DNA from: Inia geoffrensis | Taxonomy: Eukaryota; Chordata; Mammalia; Artiodactyla; Iniidae | Length of the DNA: 64,000 bases | NCBI GenBank assembly: GCA_036417435.1 | Contig: CM070903.1 | Coordinates: forward strand, 58,256,001 to 58,320,000 | Direction of reading: 5' to 3' | In this document: positions 47,292 to 59,100 of the stretch, one piece after another | How positions within the stretch are numbered: position 1 is the first letter of the stretch | Layout: the number at the start of each line of letters is the position of its first letter | Notes under the pieces: model-generated | The model's database searches: none | What the model was told of the DNA's origin: nothing | Seen by the model: the letters and a program-made list of their open reading frames with translations, nothing else | Position numbers and translations under genes: made by a program

Positions 47292-50250
47292 AGAGATTAC
47301 TACAGGCAACTATATGCCAATAAAATGGACAAACTGGAAGAAATGGAAATATTCCTAGAAATGCACAACCTTCTGAGACTGAACCAGGAAGAAATAGAAA
47401 ATATGAACAGACCAATCACAAGCACTGAAATTGAAACTGTGATTAAAAAACTTCCAACAAATAAAAGCCCAGGACCAGATGGCTTCACAGGTTCTATCAA
47501 ACATTTAGAGAAGAGTTAACACCTATCCTTCTCAAACTCTTCCAAAATATAGCAGAGGGAGGAACACTCCCAAACTCATTCTATGGGGCCACGATCACCC
47601 TGGTACCAAAACCAGACAAACATATTACAAAAAAAGAAAATTAGAGACCACTGTCACTGATGAACATAGATGCAAAAATCCTCAACAAACTGCTGGCAAT
47701 CCGAATCCAACAATACATTAAAAGGATCATACCATGATCAAGTGGGACTTATCTCAGGGATGCAAGGATTCTCCAATATATACAAATCAATGTGACACAC
47801 CATATTAACAAGTTGACGAATAAAAACCGTATGATCATCTCAATAGATGCAGAAAAAGCTTTTGACAAAAGTCAACACCCACTTATGATAAAAACCCTCC
47901 AGGAAGTAGGCATAGAGGGAACTTACCTCAACATAATAAAGGCCATATATGACAAACCCACAGCCAACATCGTCCTCAATGGTGAAAAACTGAAACCATT
48001 TCCACTAAGATCAGGAACAAGACAAGGTTGTCCACTCTCACCACTATTATTCAACATAGTTTTGGAAGTTTTAGCCACAGCAATCTGAAAAGAAAAAGAA
48101 ATAAAAGGAACCCAAATCGGAAAAGAAGTAAAGCTGTCACTGTTTGCAAATGACATGATACTATACATAGAGAATCCTAAAGATGCTACCAGAAAACCAC
48201 TAGAGCTAATCAATGAATTTGGTAAAGTAGCAGGATAAAAAATTAATACACAGAAATCTCTTGCATTACTATACACTGATGATGAAAAATCTGAAAGTGA
48301 AATTAAGAAAACATCCCATTTACCATTGCAAGAAAAAGAATAAAATATCTAGGAATAAACCTACCTAAGAGACAAATGACCTGTATGCAGCATACTATAA
48401 GACACTGATGAAAGAAATTAAAGAGGATACAAATAGATGGAGAGATATACCATGTTCTTGGATTGGAAGAATCAACATTGTGAAAATGACTCTACTAACC
48501 CCAAGCAGTCTACAGATTCAATGCAATCCCTATCAAACTATCACTGGCATTTTTCCCAGAAGTAAGACAAAAAATTTCACAGTTTGTATGGAAACACAAA
48601 AGACCCCGAATAGCAACAGCAATCTTGAGAAAGAAAAATGGAGCTGGAGGAATCAGGCTCCCTGACTTCAGACTATACTACAAAGCTACAGTAATCAAGA
48701 CAGTATGGTACTGGCACAAAAACAGAAATATAGATCAATGGAACAGGATAGAAAGCCTAGAGATAAACCCACGCACATATGGTCACCTTGGTTTTGATAA
48801 AGGAGGCAAGAATATACAGTGGAGAAAAGACAGCCTCTTCAACAAGTGGTGCTGGGAAAACTGGACAGCGACATGTAAAAGAATGAAATTAGAACACTTT
48901 CTAACACCATACACAAAAATAAACTCAAAATGGATGAAAGACCTAAATATAAGGCCAGACACTATCAAACTCTTAGAGGAAAACATAGGCAGAATACTCT
49001 ATGACATAAATCACAGCAGATCCTTTTTGACCCACCTGCTAGAGAAATGGAAATAAAAACAAAAATAAACAAATGGGACCTAATGAAACTTAAAAGCTTC
49101 TGCACAGCAAAGGAAACCATAAACAAGATGAAAAGACAGCCCTCAGAATGGGAGAAAATATTTGCAAATGAAGCAACTGGCAAAGGATTAATCTCCAAAA
49201 TTTACAAGCAGTTCATGCAGCTCAATAACAAAAAAAACAAACAGCCCAATCCAAAAATGGGCAGAAGACCTAAATAGACATTTCTCCAAAGAAGATATAC
49301 AGATTGCCAACAAACACATGAAAGAACGCTCAACATCATTAATCATTAGAGAAATGCAAATCAAAACTACAATAAGGGATCACCTCACACCAGTCAGAAT
49401 GGCCATCATCAAAAAAATCTAGAAACAATAAATGTTGGAGAGGGTGTGGAGAAAAGGGAACCCTCTTGCACTGTTGGTGGGAATGTGAATTGGTACAGCC
49501 ACTACGGAGAACAGTAAGGAACTTCCTTAAAAAACTAAAAATAGAACTACCATACAACCCAGCAATCCCACTACTGGGCATATGCCCTGAGAAAACCATA
49601 ATTCAAAAAGAGTCATGTACTGCAATGTTCATTGCAGCTCTATTTACAATAGCCAGGACATGGAAGCAACCTAAGTGTCCATCAACAGATGAATGGATAA
49701 AGAACATTTGGCACATATATACAATGGAATATTACTCAGCCATAAAAAGAAACGTAATTGAGTTATTTGTAGTGAGGTGGACGGACCTAGAGTCTGTCAT
49801 ACAGAGTGAAGTAAGTCAGAAAGAGAAAAACAAATACCGTATGCTAACACATATATATGGAATCTAAAAAACAAAACTAAAATGGTCATGAAGAACCTAG
49901 GGGCAAGACAGGAATAAAGACGCAGACCTTCTAGAGGATGGACTTGAGGATATGGGGAGGGGGAAGGGAAAGCTGGGACAAAGAGAGAGAATGGCATGGA
50001 CATATATACACTACCAAATGTAAAATAGATAGCTAGTGGGAAGCAGCCGCATAGCACAGGGAGATCAGCTCAGTGCTTTGTGACCACCTAGAGCGGTGGG
50101 ATAGGGAGGGTGGGACGGAGGGAGATGCAAGAGGGAAGAGATATGGGGATATATGTATATGTATAACTGATTCACTTTGTTATAAAGCAGAAACTAACAC
50201 ACCATTGTAAAGTAATTATATTCCAATAAAGATGTTAAAAAAAATTAAAA
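47292..50250 (+). mobile_element. Younger 5'-truncated L1 (about 3 kb) with decayed ORF2
   Basis: It starts inside ORF2, upstream of the reverse transcriptase core, and runs to the 3' UTR and A-rich tail. Coding pieces: 47259-47519 ([16 protein letters not shown] segment), 47792-48088 ([11 protein letters not shown] and [20 protein letters not shown]), 48408-48665, 48625-49056 (connection region), 49047-49277 and 49466-49867 (C-terminus with [10 protein letters not shown]). The catalytic FADD motif is FAND here (48143-48154). Stops such as TAA at 47515 and TGA at 48086 and several frameshifts kill it. ORF1 and the endonuclease are missing. A perfect 16-bp duplication, aaaaataaaccaaata, flanks it at 47276-47291 and 50251-50266. 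Confidence 0.96.
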
Positions 50251-51534
50251 AAAAATAAACCAAATAGCCTCCTATCTATTAAATAGATTTATTTTACAGC
50301 AAATAAAGTGTCCATAAAGTAACTTCTAGGCCCAGATGACTTTATTAATGAATGCTATCAAATAGTTAGGAAGAAAATAAGAGAAATCCTACAATGAAAA
50401 ACAGCATTACCCTGAAACCAAAACCAGACAAAGATGTTAGGAGAAAGAAAACTACAGACCAATATTCTTCATGAGTAAAATATAGATACTTAAATTTTTA
50501 TTTTTTAATTTAAGAAATCAAATCCTATGATATACATATCATGTCCAATTGGGGTTTATACTGAGAATGCAAAATATTTAAAAATCAGTCAATATAATTC
50601 ACCATATTTTCAAACTAACAAAAGAAAAACCACGTGATATTCTTAAGAAATGCAGAAAAAAGCATTTGACAAAATCCAACATATACCCCTGATAAAAATT
50701 CTTAGCACAAAGGGAATGGAAAGAAGCCTCCCTATCTTGATATAGTGGAGCTACAAAAAAACATACAGCTAATAAATAAATAAAATTATCTATGTAGAAA
50801 ATTCTATGGAATGCACAAAAACACTACTACAACTAATAAGTGAGTTTGCAGAATAAAAGATTGTCAAACAGAAATCAATTATTTTTCTATGTATAGTATT
50901 AGCAAAAAATTGAAAATTTTAATTTAAAAATATCATTTACAGTATCATCAAAAAACTATGAAATACTTAAGGGTAAATCTAACAAAATGTGTTCAAGACC
51001 TGTACACTGAAAACTACAATATATTGCAGAGAGAAATTAAAGATCTCTGAAAACACAGAAAGTGACATATACAAAGTTCATGTGTCAGAAATCTCAATAT
51101 TTTTAAATACCAATTCTCCACAAATTGGTTTATATATTTTACGCAATACTATACAAAATCTCAACAGTATTTTTGAAGATACTGAAAAGCTAATTTTAAA
51201 ATTCATATGGAAATGCAAATGGCAGAGAATAGTTAAAACAGCTTTGAAAGGACTTTAAGAGTTCTTCAAGTTATAGTAATCAAGAGGGGTTGAATTGGCA
51301 TAAAAATAGGCAAATAGATCAATGCAACAAAACAGAGTTCAGACATAAACATACACGTGTATAGAAAACTGACTTTTGACGAGGGAAAGATCAATTTAGT
51401 GGAGAAAAAAATAACTTTTCACTAAATGGTACTTCAACAATTGGATATGCTTATGTCAAAATAAAAGCAAATAAGCAAAACAAAATAAAATACAGCAGAA
51501 AAACTTTATACCTATACATTTAAAAAAAACTGAA

Positions 51535-51760
51535 GGGCTTCCCTGGTGGCGCAGTGGTTGAGAGTCCGCCTGCCGATGCAGGGGACACGGGTTCGTGCCC
51601 CAGTCCGGGAAGATCCCACATGCCGCGGAGCGGCTAGGCCCGTGAGCCATGGCCGCTGGGCCTGCGCATCCGGAGCCTGTGCTCCACAACGGGAGAGGCC
51701 ACAACAGTGAGAGGCCCACATAACGCAAAAAATGAAAGAAAAAAGAAAAAAGAAAAAAAG
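51535..51760 (+). mobile_element. CHR-family SINE (GCTGGGCC variant)
   Basis: GGGCTTCCCTGGTGGCGCAG start, CTGGGCCTGCGC internal variant, and an A-rich tail with (GAAAAA)n units. Target duplication: aaaaaaaactgaa (51522-51534) and aaaaaaactgaa (51761-51772). It inserted into the old L1M. Overlapping antisense frames are artefacts. Confidence 0.95.
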
Positions 51761-52895
51761 AAAAAAACTGAAAATGGATCTTAAAACTAAATGTAAAACC
51801 TAAAACTACAAAATTCTAGTAGAAAATCTTTATAAATTTGGATTAGGTTGATTTCTTAGAAGTAATATCAAAAGTATCATCCATACAAGAAAAGAAAACA
51901 TAAATTAGACTTTAACAAAATAAAAACCTTCTGTTTTCTGGCACAATTAACAGAACAAAAACATAAGCCACAGACTGGGAGAAAATATTTGGAAATCATA
52001 TATTTACTAAAGGACTTGTGTCCAGAATACATTTTTTAAAGCTCCAAATTCAATAATAATAAAACAAACAGCTCAGTAAAAAAAATGGACCAAAGATTTT
52101 AACAGATACTTCACCAAAATGTCAAATAAGCACATAAAAAGATGATCATCTTTTCTTTTTCTCACCTTAATTAGTCATTAAGGAAAGGCAAATTAAAACC
52201 CACAATGAGATACAACTGTTCACCTGCTCGAATGGCTAAAAGACTGACATACCAAGTACTGGCAAGAATGTGGAGGAATTGGAACTATTATATATAACTG
52301 GTAGGAATGTAAAATGGTTCAAGCACTTACTTTGACAGTTTATTTAGAAGTTAGACATACATTTAGCATATTATCTTGCCATTCCATTCTTAGGTACCTG
52401 TTAACCCAAGAGAAATAAAAGAATATCCACACAAAGACTTAAACACAAATGTATTTGTCATGTATTTGTAATTGTAGTTGTAATACTCATGTATTTATAA
52501 TTTATAAAAACTAGAAACAACCCAAAAATCTATCACAGGTAAATGGATAAACAAACTGTTGTAAATTGGAACTATGAAATACTAATCAATGATGAAAAGA
52601 CTGAACTGTTTATACATACAATAACATAGATGCATCTCAAGTTAATTATACTGAGTGACAGAAACAGTTCTAAAAAATGCAAGCAGATCTGTTGTTGCCT
52701 GAAGACAAGGGGTTGGGAAGACTAGAAGGGGAGATTACAAAGGGGCATGAGGGAACTTTTGCAGGTGATGGATATGTCCACTATCTTGATGGTAATGGTG
52801 GTTTCATGAGTGGATTCATACGTCTAAATTTATAAAATTGAACATTTTAAATGTGAAATGTGTTCAACATCTTACATCAGTGAAACTGTTTCAGT

Positions 52896-53040
52896 TTTGT
52901 AAGATGAAGAAGTTCTGGAGATTAGTTGCACAACAATGTGAATATATTTAATACTACTGAACTATATACTTAGAAATGGTTAAGATGGTAAATATTATAT
53001 TATGTGGTATTTTGTACCACAGTCTTTTAAAAATCTGCTT
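52896..53040 (+). mobile_element. L1M 3' terminus
   Basis: 'agttctggagattagttgca', 'caacaatgtgaatatattta', 'actgaactatatacttagaa' and 'ggttaagatggtaaatatta' form a standard L1M 3' end. It is directly adjacent to the old L1M at its left. Confidence 0.8.
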
Positions 53041-53655
53041 TTAAAAAAGTCCAAAGCATTCAGGACATCCATTTATTTATTGTTGGGGACAGACAGGACA
53101 TTCTACCTGCCACACCCAAACGTGGGTCTGAGATGACTACCTTCACTTGTAGAGGAATGATGAGAAGTGGAAAAAATTCACTCATAACTCTGGAACACCA
53201 TTTGAGGCAGTTGCAGTGGATAGACTTGTTTTAGTCTTTAGTAAAAGCATTAACAAATCTATGAAGAATAATTTCTGTGAAAGAAAGCTCTCACAAAAAA
53301 TGTTGACAGAATTACTCATTATAATATTTTATTTTTAAGAAAGGGCCTACAAAGCCTCATGCAATCCACTTCATTGTCACAAGTATTAATTCTGTTTTTC
53401 CCAAGAAAGAGAAAAAGTTATTAGTTTCATGGTGAAAGTCAAGAAGGGCATCTTTAGACTCAAAAAGGAGAATTTTACCCAAGATTGTACTAGATTGTAC
53501 CAAGAACCAAGGTGTATTGTGAACTGGGTCTTAAATGCCAAAATTTGACAAGGGAGAGGATGTTTTAGGTATAGGAAACGGAATGGTCAAATCACAGTTT
53601 TGAACAAAGATTAATGAAAAATGTAGAGTTTTTTTTCAAATATCAATTTTATTGC
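53041..53655. other. Unique sequence
   Basis: No gene or repeat recognised. Confidence 0.45.
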
Positions 53656-53975
53656 GTTCCCCACTTTTCAGTTATCTGCTGAAATGCCACCTCATCAGAC
53701 AGGACTCCCAATACCACACTGCATAATGTTAACCCTCAACCTTCTTGCTCTATCACCTTACCCAAATTTATTTTTTTCTTCAGAGAATTGTTAGTACCTG
53801 ATATTACATTATGTAGTAATGGAATACTTATTGGTTTACTCTCTTGACTACAATAAAATAATATCCATGAATGCAGAGACATTGTCCACAGGTCATTCAC
53901 ACTATGTCTTCAGAACCTAAAATATTGCCTAGTGCACAGAAGGCACTGATTAAATATTTGAATGAATGGAGTTAA
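53656..53975 (+). mobile_element. L2 LINE 3' end
   Basis: 'tgaaatgccacctcatcaga', 'caggactccca', 'ctctatcaccttacccaaat', 'ccatgaatgcagagacattg', 'attgcctagtgcacagaagg' and 'ttaaatatttgaatgaatgg' are typical L2 3' UTR sequence. Confidence 0.75.
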
Positions 53976-54458
53976 AATACCCATTGGATTTGTGTATCTC
54001 CCTTGTTACTACTGTGCTGTGAGGGGATTAGGAGTCAATCAATGAATTAGATTCTATCCTGCCATTTCTCACCCCAAACTCAAAGCGTTCGTGGGTCACA
54101 AACACGTTCTAACATAATCATTTGGAGTCAAAGCCCATACTTTATTTTAGTTCTTTTTTTATGTGTTCTATATCCCAGTCAGGTGTAAAATTCCCTTACA
54201 ACTCACACTCTAGAAAGTCTCCTCATTATAGGCTCCCTGGATATCCTTGTAAATAACAAAGGAAATCAGCAAAAAAGTTAAATCTGCATCTCTGGACTGG
54301 CAGATTTATTTTATTTTCTGTCATAAATGTAGCTCTTGGAAAAAAAATTCACTAAGATTTATGCAGGTCATTACCAAGAAGCTTCACACTGTAAAACTCT
54401 TAGAATAAAATAAAAAGAGTCCTCATTAGTATAGCCAGATATCCCTGGGTGCTGACAA
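53976..54458. other. Unique sequence
   Basis: No gene or repeat recognised. It lies directly upstream of the possible promoter described next. Confidence 0.45.
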
Positions 54459-54640
54459 GGCTCTATAAACATAGAGACGGGCATCTGCTTGGTGGGTTTG
54501 ATGAACCACTATAAAAACAGGTACCAGGCACTCTCTCTTTAGCTTTCCTGGGTCCCATCGCCGGAGATCATAACCTCCTCCACTTTAGAGATGCAGGGTC
54601 AACTGTCCCAGCATCAGGACTTCCAGATGGGTCTGAAGGT
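54459..54640 (+). promoter_or_regulatory. Possible TATA promoter and short coding first exon
   Basis: A TATA-like box (tataaaaa, 54510-54517), with a second TATA-like site at 54463-54470, precedes a stretch that is less AT-rich than its surroundings and has no upstream ATG. The first ATG (54591) opens 16 codons, MQGQLSQHQDFQMGLK, that run unbroken to a good splice donor, AAG|GTAAAA, at 54638/54639. That is the geometry of a tissue-specific first exon, but TATA, ATG and GT are all common by chance. I do not recognise the peptide, and no second exon was found within the window. Treat it as a hypothesis only. Confidence 0.22.
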
Positions 54641-56439
54641 AAAAAAATTACATGGGTTGCTATGACAACTGTCTGACAGTGATATCTTGATCCCAGATAA
54701 TTTTAATAATGTCTATGGTCACTTTTATAAGCTGTAGGAGAGAGAAGTTTTGGAACAAGTTCTCCTAATGATAACCTAGTGTAAAGCAATTAGAACTAAA
54801 ATATGCTTGAACCACTTCACAGCCACACCTCAAAATGCCACTTACCTGTAATTAACCACAGCTCCCAAGGCTCAGTCATCCCCCACTATTACAGGTGCCC
54901 CCAAATTAAAATTACTTAAGAGATGACAACAGAAAGGAGGAGTGATAAAAATCAAATTATGCTGCAAAATACATTTCCCCGTCTAGGTGTCAAGAGCTGG
55001 AAGGACTCTAATTAATGAGATGCGTAGATCCTGGGCCAATTGACATAAAGAAGGGGAGGTTCAGGAGGTTAAACAAAGGAGGCACTGTAGGAGGAGACAG
55101 AGCTAGAATAAACCTGGGTCCCCCAACCACCATTTCAGTGCTTCTTCCACAAATACCTATAACATTCTAGAGTTGTGGTGTCTCAACATTTTTTCTTTTG
55201 TGGAAGAACCCCTTTCTCAAATTCCAGCTCAAAGGCTGATGTTACCAACAGGTAAAAGAGAGGTGATCTTATGGTAGAATTGGGGAGATATTCCCTAACA
55301 CAAAATAGCAGGGCCCCAGCTTTGGTTTTCCTATCCATAGTTGAAGATTGGAAGGAACGACTAAGAAACAATTGAAAAGCTGTTGCAATCTGTCATTAGT
55401 GCTCATAGAACTGCTGCTCTACTACCCTCTTCTCTCTTTGGTAACTTGGCCTGTCCCTATTCCTGATGCATATAGCCCTTCTGTGTGCTAACCCTCTCTT
55501 ATTTAAAGCTGAAAGCAGTCACTGATACATTGATTTGAAACTATTCACACTAATACTTACACAATCACAGTCCAATTTGCTTTATTCTTTTCTCTTTAAT
55601 TGTAAGATATAAGCTCCTCTCCCATTGAACATTTCACACCATTAGGACCAGTTTGGGGTAATCATTTAGATGAAAGAGCTCTAGTGTGCTCCATGATTTC
55701 CAGTAACAGTGGTCACTATGTAGTGAAAAGAATGGAATAGGCACTTGAAACCTAGTAAAGAGCAATTTTTAAAAAAATGATATCTTTTTAATAACATAAA
55801 TAATGCTGACATATATTAATGTTCTAAAAGAAAAGAAGGCTACAACAAAGACTTCAAAGTTTCCAGTCAGGATGCTTAGAGAAATAGCAATATCATTTAC
55901 AGCAATAGTTAAGGTAGAACAAGTTGGAAGGACGATTAACTGAGTATGAGATAATAGTAGATACCCCAATTGAAATGCCCAGAAAGATAGAAAATTTCAA
56001 ATCTGTAAAACCTCCAAACTGGATTATTGGCCAAAAGATACATTAAACTTAATTATTGGTGCATCACCTTCTTGCCCAGCTAATTGGTTTGTCAAATGCC
56101 TTAGATGGAAGAAAAGAAAATTCACATTAAAAGGTCCACTAAGAATTGTTTCTAATGCAACAATGAGAAGAAAGCCCAATATTTTGATTTGTTCATATAA
56201 CTGACAGTAATGAATACTGGTTTCGCTCAGATAAGGTGAAGAAATTCAGGATTTTCAAAGCAGTAGCCAAGTATGATTTATTGGCTTCATCCATAATCTT
56301 CTTCTACATGAGAGTCTCTTTCTGAAGAAATTTACACTTCTTCCTCCTAAGGCCTTTATAAAGGAGTGGAGTGCCTTCCACTTTGGCAGATTTAATTTAA
56401 TTTAATTATTTATTTTATTTTTAAAATTTTTAACTTATT
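54641..56439. other. Mostly unique sequence
   Basis: No gene or clear repeat recognised. The 62-codon frame at 55183-55371 (-) and the 66-codon frame at 55769-55969 (-) have no domain. An AT-rich low-complexity stretch lies at 56390-56440. Confidence 0.45.
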
Positions 56440-56757
56440 TACTTATTATTTTTTTAACATCTTTATGGAAGTATAATTGCTCTACAATGGTGTGTTAGTT
56501 TCTGCTTTATAACAAAGTGAATCAGCCATACATATACGTATATCCCCATATCTCCTCCCTCTTGCGTCTCCCTCCCACCCTCCCTATCCCACCCCTCTAG
56601 GCGGTCACAAAGCACCGAGCTGATCTCCCTGTGCTGTGCCGCTGCTTCCCACTAGCTATTGATTTTACATTTGGGAGTGTATATATGTCCATGCCACTCT
56701 CTCACTTCATCCCAGCTTACCCTTCCCCCTCCCCGTGTCCTCAAGTCCGTTCTCTAT
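56440..56757 (-). mobile_element. 5'-truncated L1 3' end (artiodactyl-type)
   Basis: The reverse of the L1 3' UTR, with 'aacatctttatggaagtata', 'caaagtgaatcagccataca', 'tctcctccctcttgcgtctc', 'ctgatctccctgtgctgtgc' and 'gtccatgccactctctcact'. It is the same subfamily as the 3' UTR of the 47292-50250 element. A target duplication is likely AT-rich and could not be fixed. Confidence 0.92.
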
Positions 56758-57339
56758 AATTTTATTTTATAATTAACAGTAACTAGTTTGGGAGTTACAC
56801 TGTGGTGTCTCTTGGATTTGAATTTTCATTGAGTTTTTTAAAGGAAAAAATTACAAACTCATGAAAGGGACTGCTGTAGTTTGTTGCCATGGATAATTGT
56901 CTCTAAATAAACTCAGGGTAATTAAGTGGATATGAACAGATGGAAATAAATTGATGGAAGTTGACTATTGAGCCTCGTGGCTCCTATTTATTTGTCACCA
57001 GCAGCATAATTTTTTGTCTTGTCATGCCTGGCATTTTATGCACTTGAAGTTTTAACAATGTCAGCTGGATTCCCCCTCAGAGCCTGTGTAAAACTGAACT
57101 CCAGGATACGGCTCTCTGCAAACATGGCCAGAGCCACAGTATAGAAAAATGGCCTAATCACAGTTCTCTAAGCCCTACAGAAAGGAAGGTCACACTTATT
57201 GGTACAGCTGTCTAACCATGTCCATGTTTACCTAACCTCAGTTGGAATTGCAGGCAGGCTCTGTTAAGCATCACCATTTCTCTCCCCTTATTTAACATAT
57301 AAGGAAAATAAAGCCAGGGGAGAGGAAATGACTCAGCCT
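56758..57339. other. Unique sequence
   Basis: No gene or repeat recognised. Confidence 0.45.
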
Positions 57340-57650
57340 AGTGTTTAGTCATTTATTGAGTTAATTCCACAATTAGTTATTAGGTGCCAACCATAGACTA
57401 GCCACTATTCTGGACACTGGGAATACAATAGTGACAAGGCACAGTCTCTGCCCTGGTTGAGCTCACAACCCAGTAGGGGAAAGGGACAGGCCTCCAGAAA
57501 ATTAAAATGTGGCATGGTAAGCATATCTCAGAGTGGTATGGGAGCTATAAGAGGGGCACTTAATGCAGTTTTGATTAGTGGAGAAATAGCTTCTTAAAGA
57601 AGGGACACCTCAGTTGTGACTTGAAAGATGAGTACTAAATGGTTGATTGG
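57340..57650 (-). mobile_element. L2 LINE fragment (inverted)
   Basis: 'ttaggtgccaaccatagact', 'agccactattctggacactg', 'ggaatacaatagtgacaagg', 'ctctgccctggttgagctca' and 'acacctcagttgtgacttga' are the antisense of the L2 3' portion. A weak similar stretch also occurs near 57930-58010. Confidence 0.75.
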
Positions 57651-58142
57651 GAAAATAACTCACTGCCAAACTTATTGCCCATCTAACCAAACCCCTACAT
57701 ATTTCAGTTTAAACCAGTAAATGCTTAGGGGGAACTTGTATGCTTCTAACATTCTCATAGAAATTTCAAGAGGATCCCAGAAAGATATAATACCAAGATG
57801 CCGGCCCTCAAAGATTGCAATTTTGTTGGAGAAAACAGAATCAAAACACTTGAATCAGTTAGGGTGCAGTACAAAAGAATATTTTATTAAAAATTAAGAT
57901 ATATAATATAAATAATATTGTTGCATGAGAGATCCTCAGAGTAGTTCAATAGCCTTCAGTAAAAAGGTAGAACTAAGCTGAGGCTTGAAAGGTGGGTGAA
58001 CAGTAAGGCTGAGAATTTGTGTCTTCTCCTTCTGATTTCATTAATCTCATCAAGTTCTTATTAGATTCTATGCCCAATGTTAATTCTGAATACATTTTTT
58101 AGCCTGATTCTTTTGGAAACTACTTCTTTTTCTCAAACAAAT
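57651..58142. other. Mostly unique sequence
   Basis: Apart from the weak L2-like piece near 57930-58010, nothing is recognised. Confidence 0.4.
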
Positions 58143-59100
58143 TCTCATGGGTTGTATTGTGTTACCCAAAAATATAGGTTGAAGTCATAACCCTTGGAGC
58201 TTGTGAATATGACCTTATATATAAATAGGGTCTATGCAGATGTAATCAGGTTAAAATGAGGTCCTACTAGATTAAATTCAAATCCAATATACTAATCCTA
58301 CTATAAGAAGAAAAGGGACACAGAGAAGGAAGATGATGTGGAAGCACACAGAGAGAATGTCACATGACAAGTGATAGCATATTTAAGATCATTTAAAAAT
58401 CAAAATGGAGTAACTGTGGTTCAGGCATCCGAAATAGGGCCTGGTAGCCATCATGGATGTAATTTCAGACACATTTCTGCATCAGTGAGAACTTGAATTT
58501 TCTCTGAACTGTATCAAACTCAAGGACACTACTAGCCATTTTCAAAACAGCATCTACTAGAAGCTGCTAGCTGCAACTTTGTCATTTCAAAGTCCCACCA
58601 CCCACTCTTCACAACTCTGTAATCATTTCAAACCCCCGCCCATCCTTGCTAAACAGGCACCTTTAAGCTCCAGCACTAATTCTTGACAAACAATTTATAT
58701 AACCTTGCTTTTCTTTTGCCTTTATAAGCTTCCCCCATTTTGTAGTCCAGCAGAATACAATACAATTGAATCTGTGTCTCCCGGGCTGCAGTCCTAACAA
58801 ACTCCAAATAAACACCTCTTTATTTCAGTTAGGTCTCTGTTTCTGAAGTTTTGGTTAACACAACAGAGGCAGAGATTAGAATGATGTGTCTACCAGCCAA
58901 GGAATGCCAAGGATTGCTAGCAACTCAGAAGCCAAGAAAAAAGCATGGAACAGACTCAACCATAAAGCCTTCAGAAAGAACATGGCCCTGTGGTACCTTG
59001 ATTTTGGATTTCTAGCTTTCAGAATTGTGAGAAAATTTCTGTTGTTTTAAGCCACCAGGTTTGGGATACTTGGTTATGGCAGCCCCAGCCCACTAATACA
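58143..59100 (+). mobile_element. MaLR (MLT1/MST-like) LTR with an ERV LTR inside
   Basis: The left part (58143-58371) has 'atgggttgtattgtgttacc', 'gtctatgcagatgtaatcag' and 'aggaagatgatgtggaagca'. The right part (58861-59100) has 'acagaggcagagattagaat', 'ccaaggaatgccaaggattg', 'tttaagccaccaggtttggg' and ends 'ccactaataca'. The two parts join seamlessly once the inner LTR is removed. No internal genes. Confidence 0.85.
58372..58860 (+). mobile_element. Endogenous retrovirus solo LTR (ERV1-like), about 489 bp
   Basis: Starts TG (tgatagcat) and ends CA (ggttaaca), with flanking caag (58368-58371) and caac (58861-58864) as a possible 4-bp duplication with one change. Inside it are a TATA-like motif (tataag, 58723-58728) and an AATAAA signal at 58807-58812, the order expected of an LTR: U3, TATA, R with polyadenylation signal, U5. 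No internal viral sequence is present. The ERV1 assignment rests on the 4-bp duplication and layout and is tentative. Confidence 0.65.

Larger units (their letters stand above)
46700..52890 (+). mobile_element. Old L1M LINE ORF2 and 3' region, split by a younger L1 and a SINE
   Basis: Old ORF2 sequence runs from 46700 to 47291: 'tatttggaaaccaaagagca', 'taaagcattgtttagaggga', 'tttaagaagatcaatgaaat' and 'tcagtcagactaattgaaaa'. It resumes at 50251 and runs to 52890: 'aactacagaccaatattctt', 'gcagaaaaaagcatttgaca', 'aaattcatatggaaatgcaa', 'cacagactgggagaaaatat', 'ctgaggtttg...'-like and 'ggtgatggatatgtccacta'. All frames are broken. The break at 47291/50251 has a 16-bp duplication and is filled by the younger L1. 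A CHR SINE lies at 51535-51760. Confidence 0.8.

Noticed and set aside
47259..49867. Series of L1 ORF2 frames as a possible reverse transcriptase gene
   Set aside because: Several stops and frameshifts, a changed catalytic residue, and missing ORF1 and endonuclease show a dead L1.
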